A stretch of DNA of 64,000 nt from Bradyrhizobium frederickii (GTDB lineage: Bacteria; Pseudomonadota; Alphaproteobacteria; Rhizobiales; Xanthobacteraceae). The notes under the pieces are model-generated. The model was not told where the DNA came from and made no database searches. It saw nothing but the letters and a program-made list of their open reading frames with translations. The DNA is taken from contig NZ_SPQS01000016.1 of NCBI RefSeq assembly GCF_004570865.1, forward strand, positions 62,001 through 126,000, read 5' to 3'. Below are positions 53,291 to 62,607 of the stretch, one piece after another; position 1 is the stretch's first letter; every line of letters begins with the position of its first letter. The translations under genes and the position numbers were made by a program.

Positions 53291-54559
53291 TCAGTCGGCC
53301 CGGTCGACCATCGAAACGCCCGGCAGCGGCACCACGAACTTTCCGCCTTCGGCGAAATAGCGGGCGTGCTTGGCCCGAATCGGGTCGACATAGCGCCAGG
53401 CGAAGACGACCACGAACGCCGGCTTGCGCTCGTAAAGGGCGGCAGGCGGCAGGATCGGGATGTCATAGCCCGGGCCGGCCATCACGTTCCCCTTCTTGGG
53501 GTCGTCGTCGACCAGGAAGTCGATCTTGTTCTCCAGGCCGAACTGCGGCAGCAGGGTCGTGGTGCCGACCGAGACGCCGTAACCGGCAACGAGCTGACCG
53601 CGCGCATGGGCGGCGTCGGCCATCGCGACCAGCTCGTCGCGGATGGCGGCGATCCTCTTCACGTAGGGCGCATAATAGGCGGGCTGATCGACACCGAGCC
53701 GGTCTTCCTCGGCAACGAAGCGCGCGACCTCCGCCGACGGCTTCTTGGCGCCCCCGGCGCGCTGCACGGTCACGCGGATCGAGCCGCCCTTGGTCCAGAT
53801 GTGCTGGACGTCGATCAGCTCCATGCCGAGCCGGGCAAAGAAACGGATCAGAGGCTTGATGTTAAAATACGACAGGTGCTCGTGATAGACGGTGTCGAGC
53901 AGGTTCTTCTCGGTGACGTCGACGCCGTATTGCGTTTCGAAGACGAACAATCCGTCCGGCGCGAGCACGTCGCGAACGCCGATCACCAGGGGATCGAGAT
54001 TGTCGACATTGGCGATCATGTTGTTGGCGATCACGACGCTCGCCGCACCGTGGCTCTGCAGGATGCGACGCCCGATCGCATCGGTGAAGAAATCGCCGAT
54101 GGTCTCGATCCCCGCCTCCGTCGCGCGCCGCGCGATCTCGACGGCGGGATCGACGCCGAGCACCCGCATCCCGCGCTCCTTAAAGAACCCGAGCAGCGAT
54201 CCGTCGTTGCTGCCGAGCTCGACGACCAAGGAGCCCGGCGCGATGGCGAAGCGGCTGACGACGTCGTTGGCATAGCCCGCGAAGTGCTCCCGCAGGCCGA
54301 GCGAGAGCGACGTGGTGTAGACGTAATTGCGGTACTGGATCTCCGGATTGCCGACATGGAGAATCTGGAGATGGCCGCAATCCCTGCACAGATGCAGCGC
54401 CATCGGCACCGCGGCGCGGAACACGGGATCGTCGACGCTGGCGTCGGGGACCTGGAAGTTCGGCGTGCCGATGGGCATGCCCGCCATCGGGACGACCAGC
54501 TCTTGCTTGTCCGAATGGCAGAGGCGGCAGGTTTGGCGGACGTAGAACAGATTTTTCAT
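53291..54559 (-). CDS. Sugar C-methyltransferase, TylC3/NovU-like
   Basis: 422-aa SAM-dependent enzyme that in this family C-methylates a nucleotide-activated deoxysugar. The N-terminal zinc domain has two CxxC pairs (C11-C14 and C58-C61); motif I ELGSNDG at 114-120; the C-terminal domain (about 310-410) contains LVAGYGVSVGTTTLLPQFGLENKIDFLVDDDPKKG. Nearby NVDNLDP and FETQYGVDV...YHEHLSYF are typical of this group. The ATG at 54559 is preferred; a longer open frame is unconserved. Third gene of the leftward operon with the flippase-like and SIS genes. Confidence 0.88.
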   Translation of the reverse strand: MKNLFYVRQTCRLCHSDKQELVVPMAGMPIGTPNFQVPDASVDDPVFRAAVPMALHLCRDCGHLQILHVGNPEIQYRNYVYTTSLSLGLREHFAGYANDVVSRFAIAPGSLVVELGSNDGSLLGFFKERGMRVLGVDPAVEIARRATEAGIETIGDFFTDAIGRRILQSHGAASVVIANNMIANVDNLDPLVIGVRDVLAPDGLFVFETQYGVDVTEKNLLDTVYHEHLSYFNIKPLIRFFARLGMELIDVQHIWTKGGSIRVTVQRAGGAKKPSAEVARFVAEEDRLGVDQPAYYAPYVKRIAAIRDELVAMADAAHARGQLVAGYGVSVGTTTLLPQFGLENKIDFLVDDDPKKGNVMAGPGYDIPILPPAALYERKPAFVVVFAWRYVDPIRAKHARYFAEGGKFVVPLPGVSMVDRAD

Positions 54560-54644
54560 CGTGGAACCGAAAATTGAGACAGGCGATCGGGTGAGGCAAT
54601 CCCACCCCTTGAAAACCACACCGGCAGCAATGGACTCAAGCGGG

Positions 54645-55664
54645 TCATGGCTGGCTCGAGACTTCCCTGCCCAGCCCGTCGTAGCTGGGGGCTTCCTCCG
54701 CCGCCTTGGCGGCGTTGTCCGCGGAATACGATCCGCGCTCCGGACTTGCCAGCCAGATCGCACCTCCGACAAGCCCGATGATGACGCTGATGGCGCCCAG
54801 CAGCAGCGAGACCGACAGCGCTTGCTCGGAAGGGACGCCGGCCAGACCGAGGCAGGCGACCATCGCCCCTTCCCGAACGCCCCAGCCGCTGATCGAGATC
54901 GGGACCGCCGTCAACAGCACCACCGGCGGAATCAGGACGCCGGCGTCCGTCATCGAGAGCTGGGCGCCGACACCGCGCGCCAAGGCGTAGCAGGCCGCCG
55001 CGGTCACGAGATGGATGAGGAGCGCCGATCCGAACAGCAACGCGCGTCTCTCGGACTGCAGGAGAAGGAACCTGACCAGCGTTCCGAACCGGACAAAGCT
55101 TGCGATCGCCGGATGCGCAACGAGGCGCCTGGGCAGGCGGTCGAGCGTCAACAGAATTGCAGTGCCGGCGACGCCCGCCAGCGTCAGCCCGCCGATGGCC
55201 AGGATCGCGGCCGGATTGGACACGCGTGACGTGAGGAACGGCAATCCGGCCACCATCAGCACGATCAGCCCGATCAAGGCCGTGAAACGATCGGCCGCGA
55301 CGCCCTTGACCGCCTCGGACCACTGCACGCCGCGCTGGCGCAGCAGCCAGATCCGCACGGCGTCCCCGCCGACCGACGACGGCAACACCTGATTGAACCA
55401 GAGGCTGATCATGAGGATGCGCCAGCCGGCGAGCCAGTCCAGCGAGACGCCGAGCGCACGCATGATCAGCTCCCACCGGCCGTTGAGCACGAAGGTCTGG
55501 AAGAAAATCAGCGTCAGCGCGAGGACGAACAGGAAAGGATCGACCGAGACGAGATGGCTGCGCAATTGTTGCAGGTCGAGACCGCGCGCGATGTAGACCA
55601 GCACGGCGATCGACAGCAGCAGCTTTACCGAAAACAGGGCCGCCTGCTTGAACCGCGACTGCAT
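54645..55664 (-). CDS. Flippase-like / LPG-synthase transmembrane domain protein
   Basis: 339-aa polytopic inner-membrane protein of the lysylphosphatidylglycerol synthase TM-domain (UPF0104) family, about eight hydrophobic spans. The family motif SLWFNQVLPSSVGGDAVRIWLLRQRG near residues 85-115 and ISGWGVREGAMVACLGLAGV near 275 are present. Roles include lipid or glycolipid flipping and, in some, polysaccharide export; exact function not assignable. Between the SIS gene (12-base gap) and the methyltransferase. Confidence 0.8.
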   Translation of the reverse strand: MQSRFKQAALFSVKLLLSIAVLVYIARGLDLQQLRSHLVSVDPFLFVLALTLIFFQTFVLNGRWELIMRALGVSLDWLAGWRILMISLWFNQVLPSSVGGDAVRIWLLRQRGVQWSEAVKGVAADRFTALIGLIVLMVAGLPFLTSRVSNPAAILAIGGLTLAGVAGTAILLTLDRLPRRLVAHPAIASFVRFGTLVRFLLLQSERRALLFGSALLIHLVTAAACYALARGVGAQLSMTDAGVLIPPVVLLTAVPISISGWGVREGAMVACLGLAGVPSEQALSVSLLLGAISVIIGLVGGAIWLASPERGSYSADNAAKAAEEAPSYDGLGREVSSQP

Positions 55665-55676
55665 CGGGTGCCCGCC

Positions 55677-56288
55677 TCAGGATGCCGGATATTCCGCACG
55701 ACCGATGACAAGGTCGATCGCGGCCATCATCCAGAACTGGTGCGTCGTCTCGACAATGTTGTAGCTGCGGCTGTCGACGAAGAAATTGACGTCGCCGAGA
55801 TTGCGCAGGGGATTGTCCGCATTCATCCCCGACAGCGTGATCACGTCGAGCTTCATCGTCCGCGCCTGCGCAACCGCATTGAGGATGTTCTTCGAGCGCC
55901 CGGACGAGCTGATCGCGACGAGGCAGTCGCCGGCACGCGCGTTCAATCGCACGGCGTGCGCGATCCAATCCTCGAAGCCGTAATCGTTGGCGAGGCACGA
56001 CATCATGCTCGCGTCGCTGAAGCAGAGCGCAGGCACTGCTGCGTTCTTCGCCAGATCGATCGCCAGATGCGAGGCGATGCCCGCCGAACCGCCGTTGCCG
56101 ATGAAGATGACGCGGCCGCCCTGCTCGCGCGTGCGCAACCAGATGGCGCGGGTGGCGGAGATCCTGGCAAAAACGCCGTCGTCGACAGCCGTCGCGCGAT
56201 GCAGGCGCCCCACATAATCGACGAGGAAAGCCTTGTGATCGGGATCGACGGACTCGACAGGCATGGGCTGGCGGCTCGGCTGCAACAT
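55677..56288 (-). CDS. SIS-domain phosphosugar isomerase (GmhA-like)
   Basis: 203-aa SIS-fold protein resembling sedoheptulose-7-phosphate isomerase. Motif FIGNGGSAGIASHLAIDLAK and ISSSGRSKNILNAV are the phosphosugar-binding loops. GmhA makes D-glycero-heptose-7-P for heptose pathways; here the neighbouring kinase-nucleotidyltransferase and HAD genes support such a role. Start chosen at 56288; a further in-frame ATG at 56264 is possible. First gene of the leftward operon, divergent from the epimerase. Confidence 0.82.
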   Translation of the reverse strand: MLQPSRQPMPVESVDPDHKAFLVDYVGRLHRATAVDDGVFARISATRAIWLRTREQGGRVIFIGNGGSAGIASHLAIDLAKNAAVPALCFSDASMMSCLANDYGFEDWIAHAVRLNARAGDCLVAISSSGRSKNILNAVAQARTMKLDVITLSGMNADNPLRNLGDVNFFVDSRSYNIVETTHQFWMMAAIDLVIGRAEYPAS

Positions 56289-56317
56289 GATGCCCTGATA
56301 CCGGCTATCACCAGGGA

Positions 56318-56342
56318 TTGCAAAGGCATAATGCTTGCAAAG
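56318..56342. promoter_or_regulatory. Direct repeat TTGCAAAG-N9-TTGCAAAG in divergent promoter
   Basis: Two perfect 8-base copies 17 bases apart, start to start, in the 141-base gap between the SIS gene and epimerase 1. The inner part GCATAATGC is itself a dyad. A candidate binding site controlling both operons of the carbohydrate cassette. Confidence 0.45.
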
Positions 56343-56429
56343 TCGGCGAGCGGCTGATAGTCGGCTTTCGGGTTTCACTCAACATTGGCCGGCCTGTTTC
56401 GCTGGGCATTCGCGTCACGGATGTTCCCC

Positions 56430-57446
56430 ATGAAATGCATTGTCACTGGTGGCGCAGGTTTCATCGGAAGTCACCTCGTCGATCGCCTCCTCGACGATGG
56501 CCACGAGGTGGTCGCGCTCGACAATTTCGTCATCGGCCGCCCGGAAAATCTGGCCTCGCGCGCCAATTCGAGCCAGTTGAAGGTCGTGCGGGCGGACGTC
56601 ACCGACCTCGACTCGATCAGGCCGTATTTCCACGGTATCGATTGGGTCTTCCATCTCGCGGCCCTGGCCGACATCGTTCCCTCGATCGAGTCCCCGATCC
56701 CGTATCATCGCGCCAATGTCGACGGCACGGTCAACGTTCTCGAGGCGGCACGGCACGCCGGCGTCCGCCGCTTCGTATATGCCGCATCGTCGTCCTGCTA
56801 CGGCATTCCCGACGTCTACCCGACGCCGGAGAGCGCCGAGATCCGGCCGATGTACCCCTACGCGCTTACCAAGAATCTCGGCGAGCAGTGCGTCATGCAC
56901 TGGTGCCAGGTCTACAAGCTGCCGGCGGTCGCGCTCCGCCTGTTCAACGTGTACGGGCCGCGTCATCGCACCACCGGCACCTACGGTGCCGTGTTCGGCG
57001 TGTTCATGGCGCAGAAGCTCGCCGGCAAGCCCTTCACGGTGGTCGGCGACGGCGAACAGACGCGCGACTTCACCTTCGTCAGCGACGTCGCTGACGCCTT
57101 CGTGACCGCCGCGCGCTCCGATATCTCGCACGAGATATTCAACGTCGGCTCGGACAACACTTACAGCGTCAACCGGCTGGTCGAGCTTCTCGGCGGCGAC
57201 AAGGTCCACATCCCCAAACGTCCGGGCGAGCCCGATTGCACCTACGCCGACATTACCAAAATCAAACGGGTCCTGAACTGGACGCCGAAGGTGAAATTCG
57301 AGGACGGCGTTGCGACGATGCTGAAATCGATGGACCAGTACAAGGACGCGCCGTTGTGGACGGTCGACAAGATCGCCGACGCCACCAAGGACTGGTTCAA
57401 ATATCTCGGTGACGACAACGGCTCGGCCCAGAAGGCAAGCTCTTGA
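56430..57446 (+). CDS. NAD-dependent sugar epimerase/dehydratase 1
   Basis: 338-aa extended SDR of the UDP-glucose 4-epimerase class. TGGAGFIGSH (6-15), FHLAALADIVPS, catalytic Ser in AASSSCYG, Tyr144 and Lys148 in YPYALTKN. VALRLFNVYGPR is typical for the family. The ATG at 56430 starts at the conserved strand; an ATG 3 codons upstream is possible. First gene of the rightward operon. Confidence 0.9.
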   Translation: MKCIVTGGAGFIGSHLVDRLLDDGHEVVALDNFVIGRPENLASRANSSQLKVVRADVTDLDSIRPYFHGIDWVFHLAALADIVPSIESPIPYHRANVDGTVNVLEAARHAGVRRFVYAASSSCYGIPDVYPTPESAEIRPMYPYALTKNLGEQCVMHWCQVYKLPAVALRLFNVYGPRHRTTGTYGAVFGVFMAQKLAGKPFTVVGDGEQTRDFTFVSDVADAFVTAARSDISHEIFNVGSDNTYSVNRLVELLGGDKVHIPKRPGEPDCTYADITKIKRVLNWTPKVKFEDGVATMLKSMDQYKDAPLWTVDKIADATKDWFKYLGDDNGSAQKASS

Positions 57447-57528
57447 ACAGGTGCGCGGGATATTCTTGCCGCGATTCGATCATTTCCGGGCGGCCATCTG
57501 AGACCTACCGGCGCTTTGGGTAATTCAC

Positions 57529-59094
57529 ATGGCTAATGCTCAGACAGACAAGCCGGCCGTCCATCCGGCACCGCACGACAAGATCAGGACGATCGAGGAA
57601 CTCGGCGAGATCGCGCGTGCCGTGCAGGCAAAGGGCCTGACCGTCGCGCTCTGCCACGGCGTGTTCGATCTGGTGCATCTCGGCCACGTCCGGCACATCC
57701 TGGCGGCGCGCAACGAGGCCGACGTGGTCATCGTGACCATCACCGCCGACCGTTTCGTCAACAAGGGCCCTGGACGGCCGATCTTCCCCGAGAACATGCG
57801 TGCCGAGATGCTGGCCGCACTCGGCACGGTCGACTGGGTCGGCATCAACCAGACCTCCAGCGCCGAGCCGGTGCTCGATACCGTGCGCCCCGACATCTAC
57901 GTGAAGGGCTCGGACTACGAGAATCCCGAGGACGACGTCACCGGTAAGATCGCCATCGAGCGCGAGGCCGTCGAACGTCATGGCGGGCGAATCGTCTTCA
58001 CGCGCGACGTGACCTTCAGCTCGTCGTCGCTGCTGAACCGTTACTTCGACATCTACGATCCACCCCTGCGCGACTACCTGCAGAAGGTGCGCGAAGGCGG
58101 CGGCGCCGAGCGGCTGCTGAAGCTGATCGACAAGATCCAGGACATGCACGTCGTGCTGGTCGGCGATACCATCATCGACGAATACCAATACGTCACGGCG
58201 CTCGGGAAGGCTTCGAAGGAGAACATCGTCGCTACCCTGCTCAAGAACGGCGAGCAATTTGCCGGCGGCGTCATCGCCGCGGCCAATCACGTCGCGAGCT
58301 TCTGCAAGTCGGTCGAGATCGTCACGACGCTGGGCGGCAACGACTACCCTGAGGAGTTCATTCGCGCGCATGTCCGCCCGAATGTCACGCTGACGCCGAT
58401 CCGCATTCAGGGCCGTCCGACCACCCGCAAGTTGCGGTACGTCGAGATGGGCTATCTGCACAAGCTGTTCGAAGTCTATACCATGGACGACACGCCGCTC
58501 GAGGAGACCACGCGCAAGGAGATCGACCGCGTCACCGCCGAGCGCGTGCGCGCCGCGGACGTCGTCATCGTTACCGATTTCGGTCACGGCATGATCGCGT
58601 CCAGCACGATCGAGGCGTTGATCGCGAACTCCAAGTTCCTGGCGGTCAATGCCCAGAGCAACAGCGGCAACCACGGCTACAACCTGATCACGAAATATCC
58701 GCGGGCCGACTACGTCTGCATCGACGCGCCGGAAGCGCGGCTGGCCGCCACCGACAAGTTCAGCGACATCGCATCGGTGATCGAGGACGGCCTGCACCGC
58801 AAGATCGACTGCGACAACATGATCATCACGCACGGCTCCTTCGGCTGCTACCCCTTCTCGTCGAAGACCGGCGTCGCGCGCGTGCCCGCTTTCACCAAGA
58901 CCGTGGTCGACACGGTCGGCGCCGGCGATGCCTTCCTGACGATTACGGCGCCGCTGGTGGCGGCGGGCGGCAATATCGAGGACGTCGCCTTCATCGGCAA
59001 TGCGGCGGGCGCGATCAAGGTCGGCATCGTCGGTCACCGCAACTCGGTTGAAAAGGCACCGCTGGTCAAGTTCGTCACCGCGTTGTTGAAGTGA
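57529..59094 (+). CDS. Nucleotidyltransferase-PfkB kinase fusion (reverse HldE)
   Basis: 521-aa bifunctional protein. Residues about 35-170: cytidylyltransferase/adenylyltransferase fold with the H-x-G-H signature HLGH (50-53) after CHGVFDLV, and IYVKGSDY. Residues about 205-520: PfkB-family kinase with TTLGG, RKLRYVEMG and the catalytic motif DTVGAGDAF (Asp467 base, GAGD at 464-467). HldE of enterobacteria has the kinase first and nucleotidyltransferase last; here the order is inverted. A probable role is phosphorylation and nucleotide activation of a heptose or similar phosphosugar. 82 bases after epimerase 1. Confidence 0.88.
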   Translation: MANAQTDKPAVHPAPHDKIRTIEELGEIARAVQAKGLTVALCHGVFDLVHLGHVRHILAARNEADVVIVTITADRFVNKGPGRPIFPENMRAEMLAALGTVDWVGINQTSSAEPVLDTVRPDIYVKGSDYENPEDDVTGKIAIEREAVERHGGRIVFTRDVTFSSSSLLNRYFDIYDPPLRDYLQKVREGGGAERLLKLIDKIQDMHVVLVGDTIIDEYQYVTALGKASKENIVATLLKNGEQFAGGVIAAANHVASFCKSVEIVTTLGGNDYPEEFIRAHVRPNVTLTPIRIQGRPTTRKLRYVEMGYLHKLFEVYTMDDTPLEETTRKEIDRVTAERVRAADVVIVTDFGHGMIASSTIEALIANSKFLAVNAQSNSGNHGYNLITKYPRADYVCIDAPEARLAATDKFSDIASVIEDGLHRKIDCDNMIITHGSFGCYPFSSKTGVARVPAFTKTVVDTVGAGDAFLTITAPLVAAGGNIEDVAFIGNAAGAIKVGIVGHRNSVEKAPLVKFVTALLK

Positions 59095-59121
59095 CGCGAA
59101 CGGAAAATCTGGAGAACGACA

Positions 59122-60123
59122 GTGATTGATCGGAAATGGAACGTGATGGTCACCGGTGGCGCCGGCTATGTCGGCAGCGTACTGGTTCCCCAGTTGCTGG
59201 CGGCCGGCCACAAGGTCACGGTGCTCGACCTCTTCATGTACGGCGACGACGTCTTCAACGCCGTTCGCGACAACCCGAACCTGCGCCTGATCAAGGGCGA
59301 CATCCGCGATGAGGCCGCGGTCAACGAGGCCCTGCGCGGCAACGACGCCGTGATCCACCTCGCCTGCATCTCCAACGACCCCTCGTTCGAGCTGGATCCG
59401 GCGCTCGGCAAGTCCATCAACTACGACTGCTTCCGGCCGATGGTGCGCGCCGCGAAGAAGGCCGGCATCAAGCGCTTCATCTACGCCTCCTCGTCGAGCG
59501 TCTACGGCATCAAGGACGAGGCCGAGGTGACCGAGGAACTGTCCTGCGAGCCGCTCACGGACTATTCCAAGTTCAAGGCGATGTGCGAGACCGACCTCGC
59601 CGAAGAGGCGGCGTCCGGCTTCGTCACCTGCACGGTTCGTCCCGCCACCGTCTGCGGCTACGCACCGCGGCAGCGTCTCGACGTCGTCGTCAACATCCTG
59701 ACCAATCTCGCCGTCAACACCGGCCGCATCCGGGTGTTCGGCGGAACGCAGAAGCGGCCAAATCTGCACATCCAGGACATGTCCGCGGCCTATCTGTTCC
59801 TGCTGCAGCAGGACGACGCGAAGATCGACGGCAAGACCTACAACATCGGCTACGAGAACCACTCGCTGATGAAGATCGCCGACATCGTCAAATCGGTGGT
59901 GGGGGACAACGTCGACGTCGCCGTCGAGCCGACCGACGATCTGCGCTCCTACCACGTGTCGTCGGAGAAAATCCGCCGCGAGCTCGGATTTGCGCCGACC
60001 CACACGATCGAGCAGGCCGTGTCCGGCCTCGTGGACGCCTTCAAGGCCGGCCGCCTGCCGAACTCGCTCAACGATCCCCGGTATTTCAACATCAAGATGA
60101 TGCAGAACATCAGCCTGAAGTGA
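59122..60123 (+). CDS. NAD-dependent sugar epimerase/dehydratase 2
   Basis: 333-aa extended SDR with TGGAGYVGS (11-19), Ser in YASSSSVYG, and the Tyr148/Lys152 pair in DYSKFK. GTG start at 59122 with GGAG 7 bases upstream. Resembles heptose/hexose epimerases or 4,6-dehydratases. Overlaps the HAD gene by 4 bases (GTGA). Confidence 0.9.
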   Translation: MIDRKWNVMVTGGAGYVGSVLVPQLLAAGHKVTVLDLFMYGDDVFNAVRDNPNLRLIKGDIRDEAAVNEALRGNDAVIHLACISNDPSFELDPALGKSINYDCFRPMVRAAKKAGIKRFIYASSSSVYGIKDEAEVTEELSCEPLTDYSKFKAMCETDLAEEAASGFVTCTVRPATVCGYAPRQRLDVVVNILTNLAVNTGRIRVFGGTQKRPNLHIQDMSAAYLFLLQQDDAKIDGKTYNIGYENHSLMKIADIVKSVVGDNVDVAVEPTDDLRSYHVSSEKIRRELGFAPTHTIEQAVSGLVDAFKAGRLPNSLNDPRYFNIKMMQNISLK

Positions 60124-60740
60124 GCGGCGTGCGGATCGGCATCGATTTCGACAACACGATCATCTGCTACGACAGGGTCTTTGCCGCCGTCGCGCGTCAG
60201 CGTGGGCTGGTGCCGGAGGGCTGGGAGGGGCTGAAGACCGAGGTACGGGATCTCTTGCGGTCCCGTGCCGGCGGCGAGCTGGCCTGGCAGGGGCTGCAGG
60301 GCTTCGTCTACGGCAAGGGCATTGGCGGCGCCGAGATCTATCCTGGAGTCCGCGAGTTCCTCGCAAGCTGTCGCAAGGCCGGCGCGAGCGTCTACATCGT
60401 CAGCCACAAGACGCAGTTCGGCCATCAGGATCCCGACCGCGTCGACTTGCGCGAGGCCGCGCGCGGCTGGTTGAAAGCTGCAGGTCTCATCGACGCCGCC
60501 GATGCGGCGCTGGCCGTGGGTAATGTCTATTTCGAGGACACGCTGGCGGCCAAGGTCGAGCGGCTCGCGAGCCTGAAGCTCGATATCTTCATTGACGATC
60601 TCGTCGACGTGTTTGAGCAGCCGCATTTTCCGAAGACGACGCGATCGATCCTGTTCACGCAGTCGCGGCCTCCCCATCCTGATCATTGCGAGCCGATTGC
60701 GAGCTGGGCGGATATAAGCCGCGAGGTGTTCGCGCAATGA
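60120..60740 (+). CDS. Small HAD-like protein
   Basis: 206-aa protein with HAD motif I IGIDFDNTIICYD near residue 10 and a later VSHKTQFG and FIDDLVDVFEQP, matching motifs II and IV. It may be a sugar phosphatase (GmhB-like role) or a nucleotidase, but the cap is unusual. The GTG start overlaps the epimerase 2 stop (GTGA) and its stop overlaps the next gene (ATGA), so the three are coupled. Confidence 0.78.
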   Translation: MSGVRIGIDFDNTIICYDRVFAAVARQRGLVPEGWEGLKTEVRDLLRSRAGGELAWQGLQGFVYGKGIGGAEIYPGVREFLASCRKAGASVYIVSHKTQFGHQDPDRVDLREAARGWLKAAGLIDAADAALAVGNVYFEDTLAAKVERLASLKLDIFIDDLVDVFEQPHFPKTTRSILFTQSRPPHPDHCEPIASWADISREVFAQ

Positions 60741-61774
60741 GCGAGCCGGACCTGAACGCGCTGGATGCAATTTCGATCGGCAGCCGCCTGGCCGGAGCGC
60801 AGGTCGTAGCCGCTCAACCGGCGCGGTCCGGCGGCAACAACAGGGTGTTTCGGCTGGAGATGGCGAAGGGACCGCCCCTCGCCCTCAAGCATTATCCGTC
60901 CGACGGGCGCGATCGCCTGGGACAGGAATACGACGCGCTCACGTTTCTATCGCGCCACGGCATCTCGTCGACGCCGCGGCCGATCGCAAAGGACGCAGAT
61001 GCGTTCTGCGCGCTGTATCAATGGTTCGACGGTGACGCGGCGGTCCTGCATCCCCGCGAGGACGATGCCGACCAGCTGGCCGATTTCCTGATCGAATTGC
61101 AGAAGCTGCGCGACGCCGATGGTGCACAGACCCTGCGGAACGCCTCGGCCAGCATCTTTTCGCCCGAGCAAGCCATCGCCCAGTACGAGCAGCGCCTCGA
61201 CGGACTGAGGCGGGCCTCGGACGATCATCCGGATCTGCGTGCGTTCATCGACGGCAGCCTGGTTCCCAGCACGGCCTCCGCCGTTCGACGACTCCGTCGA
61301 CGTTATGCGGAACTCGGCCGAAATCCCGCAGCGGACCTTTTGCCCGCTCATCGCGCATTGAGCCCCTCGGACTTCGGACTGCACAACGCGCTGCGCGTCG
61401 AGGACGGCAGGCTGCGCTTCATCGACTTCGAATATTTCGGGTGGGACGATCCGGTTAAGCTCGTGTCCGACACCGCGATTCACCCAGGCAGCGATCTGCC
61501 GGAGGCCAGCGCGAACCGATTGATCGAGAGGCTCTCGCGCGCGTTCGAAGCTGGGGATGACGCGTTTGCGATCCGCCGTGACGTGCTGTATCCTGTCTTC
61601 GGGGCGATTTGGTGCCTGATTGTCCTGAATGCCTATTTGCCCGAAAGCCGCTCCCGGCGCGCCCTGGCTGCGCAAGGTGGCGATCTGACGGTCCGCCTTG
61701 CCGGTCAGCTCGACAAAGCCCGCCGGCTTCATCAAACGATTTGCCAACGTGATCCAGATCTCACCCCACGCTGA
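60737..61774 (+). CDS. APH-fold phosphotransferase
   Basis: 345-aa aminoglycoside-phosphotransferase/choline-kinase fold. Motifs: ALKHYPSDGRDRLGQEYDALTFL (ATP-binding Lys), the catalytic loop LSPSDFGLHNAL (Asp in SDFGLHN) and the Mg-binding FIDFEYFGWDDP. In a sugar cassette it probably phosphorylates a sugar or lipid-linked intermediate rather than an antibiotic. ATG overlaps the HAD stop by 4 bases; 3' end overlaps the transketolase gene by 26. Confidence 0.85.
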   Translation: MSEPDLNALDAISIGSRLAGAQVVAAQPARSGGNNRVFRLEMAKGPPLALKHYPSDGRDRLGQEYDALTFLSRHGISSTPRPIAKDADAFCALYQWFDGDAAVLHPREDDADQLADFLIELQKLRDADGAQTLRNASASIFSPEQAIAQYEQRLDGLRRASDDHPDLRAFIDGSLVPSTASAVRRLRRRYAELGRNPAADLLPAHRALSPSDFGLHNALRVEDGRLRFIDFEYFGWDDPVKLVSDTAIHPGSDLPEASANRLIERLSRAFEAGDDAFAIRRDVLYPVFGAIWCLIVLNAYLPESRSRRALAAQGGDLTVRLAGQLDKARRLHQTICQRDPDLTPR

Positions 61775-62597
61775 AGCCGCCCTCACCTGCACGCTGGACG
61801 AGCGCAGTCTGTATTTGCGCCGCCTGGTCCTCGGTTCTGTCCGCTCCGCGGGACGCGGCCATGTCGGTCCGGCCCTGTCGCTGATCGAGATGGTCCGCGT
61901 GCTCTACGACGACGTGCTGCGGATCGACCCGAACAACCCGGGCGATCCGGAACGCGATCGCGCGATCCTCAGCAAGGGCCACGGCTGTCTGGCGCTCTAT
62001 GCGCTGCTCGCCGATCGCGGCTTCTTCCCGCTGTCCGAACTGGACGGGTTTTGCGGCTCCGACAGTATCTTGGGCGGACATCCCGAATACGGCATGGTGC
62101 CGGGGGTCGAGGCATCGACCGGCGCGCTCGGCCACGGCCTGTCGATCGGCGTCGGACTCGCGCTCGCCGCGCGCATGCGCGAGCGCAGCTACCGAACCTT
62201 CGTTTTGCTCGGCGACGGCGAGATCAACGAGGGATCGGTGTGGGAGGCCGCCATGGGCGCGGCCAAGCACGGGCTCGACAACCTGGTCGCGATGATCGAC
62301 TACAACAAGCTCCAGAGCTACGGGCCGACCGACTACGTCCTGCCGCTGGAGCCGCTCGCGGACAAATGGCGCAGCTTCGGCTTCGCCGTGCAGGAGCTCA
62401 ACGGCCACGACGTCGGCGCGCTGCGCACCGTCCTGAAGCAGGTCCCGGCCGTTCCGGGCAAACCCACCGCGATCATCTGCCATACCGTCAAGGGGAAGGG
62501 TCTGCCGCCGGCGGAATCCAACGCCGATTGGCATCACAAGAACAAGCTGACCGACAGCGAGCTCGACGCCATTCGCGTCGCCGTCGGCGATTTTTGA
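61749..62597 (+). CDS. Transketolase, N-terminal (TPP-binding) subunit
   Basis: 282-aa half-transketolase. Contains GHVGPALSLIEMVRVLYDDVL, LSKGHGCLALYALL, and the thiamine diphosphate motif GDGEINEGSVWEAAMGAAKHGLDNLVAMIDYNK. Transketolase moves two-carbon units between sugar phosphates. The GTG start at 61749 is assigned by overlap with the APH gene; no good Shine-Dalgarno, so the start is uncertain by a few codons. Paired with the next gene as a split enzyme. Confidence 0.9.
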   Translation: MIQISPHAEAALTCTLDERSLYLRRLVLGSVRSAGRGHVGPALSLIEMVRVLYDDVLRIDPNNPGDPERDRAILSKGHGCLALYALLADRGFFPLSELDGFCGSDSILGGHPEYGMVPGVEASTGALGHGLSIGVGLALAARMRERSYRTFVLLGDGEINEGSVWEAAMGAAKHGLDNLVAMIDYNKLQSYGPTDYVLPLEPLADKWRSFGFAVQELNGHDVGALRTVLKQVPAVPGKPTAIICHTVKGKGLPPAESNADWHHKNKLTDSELDAIRVAVGDF

Positions 62598-62607
62598 TCG
62601 GCACCCC

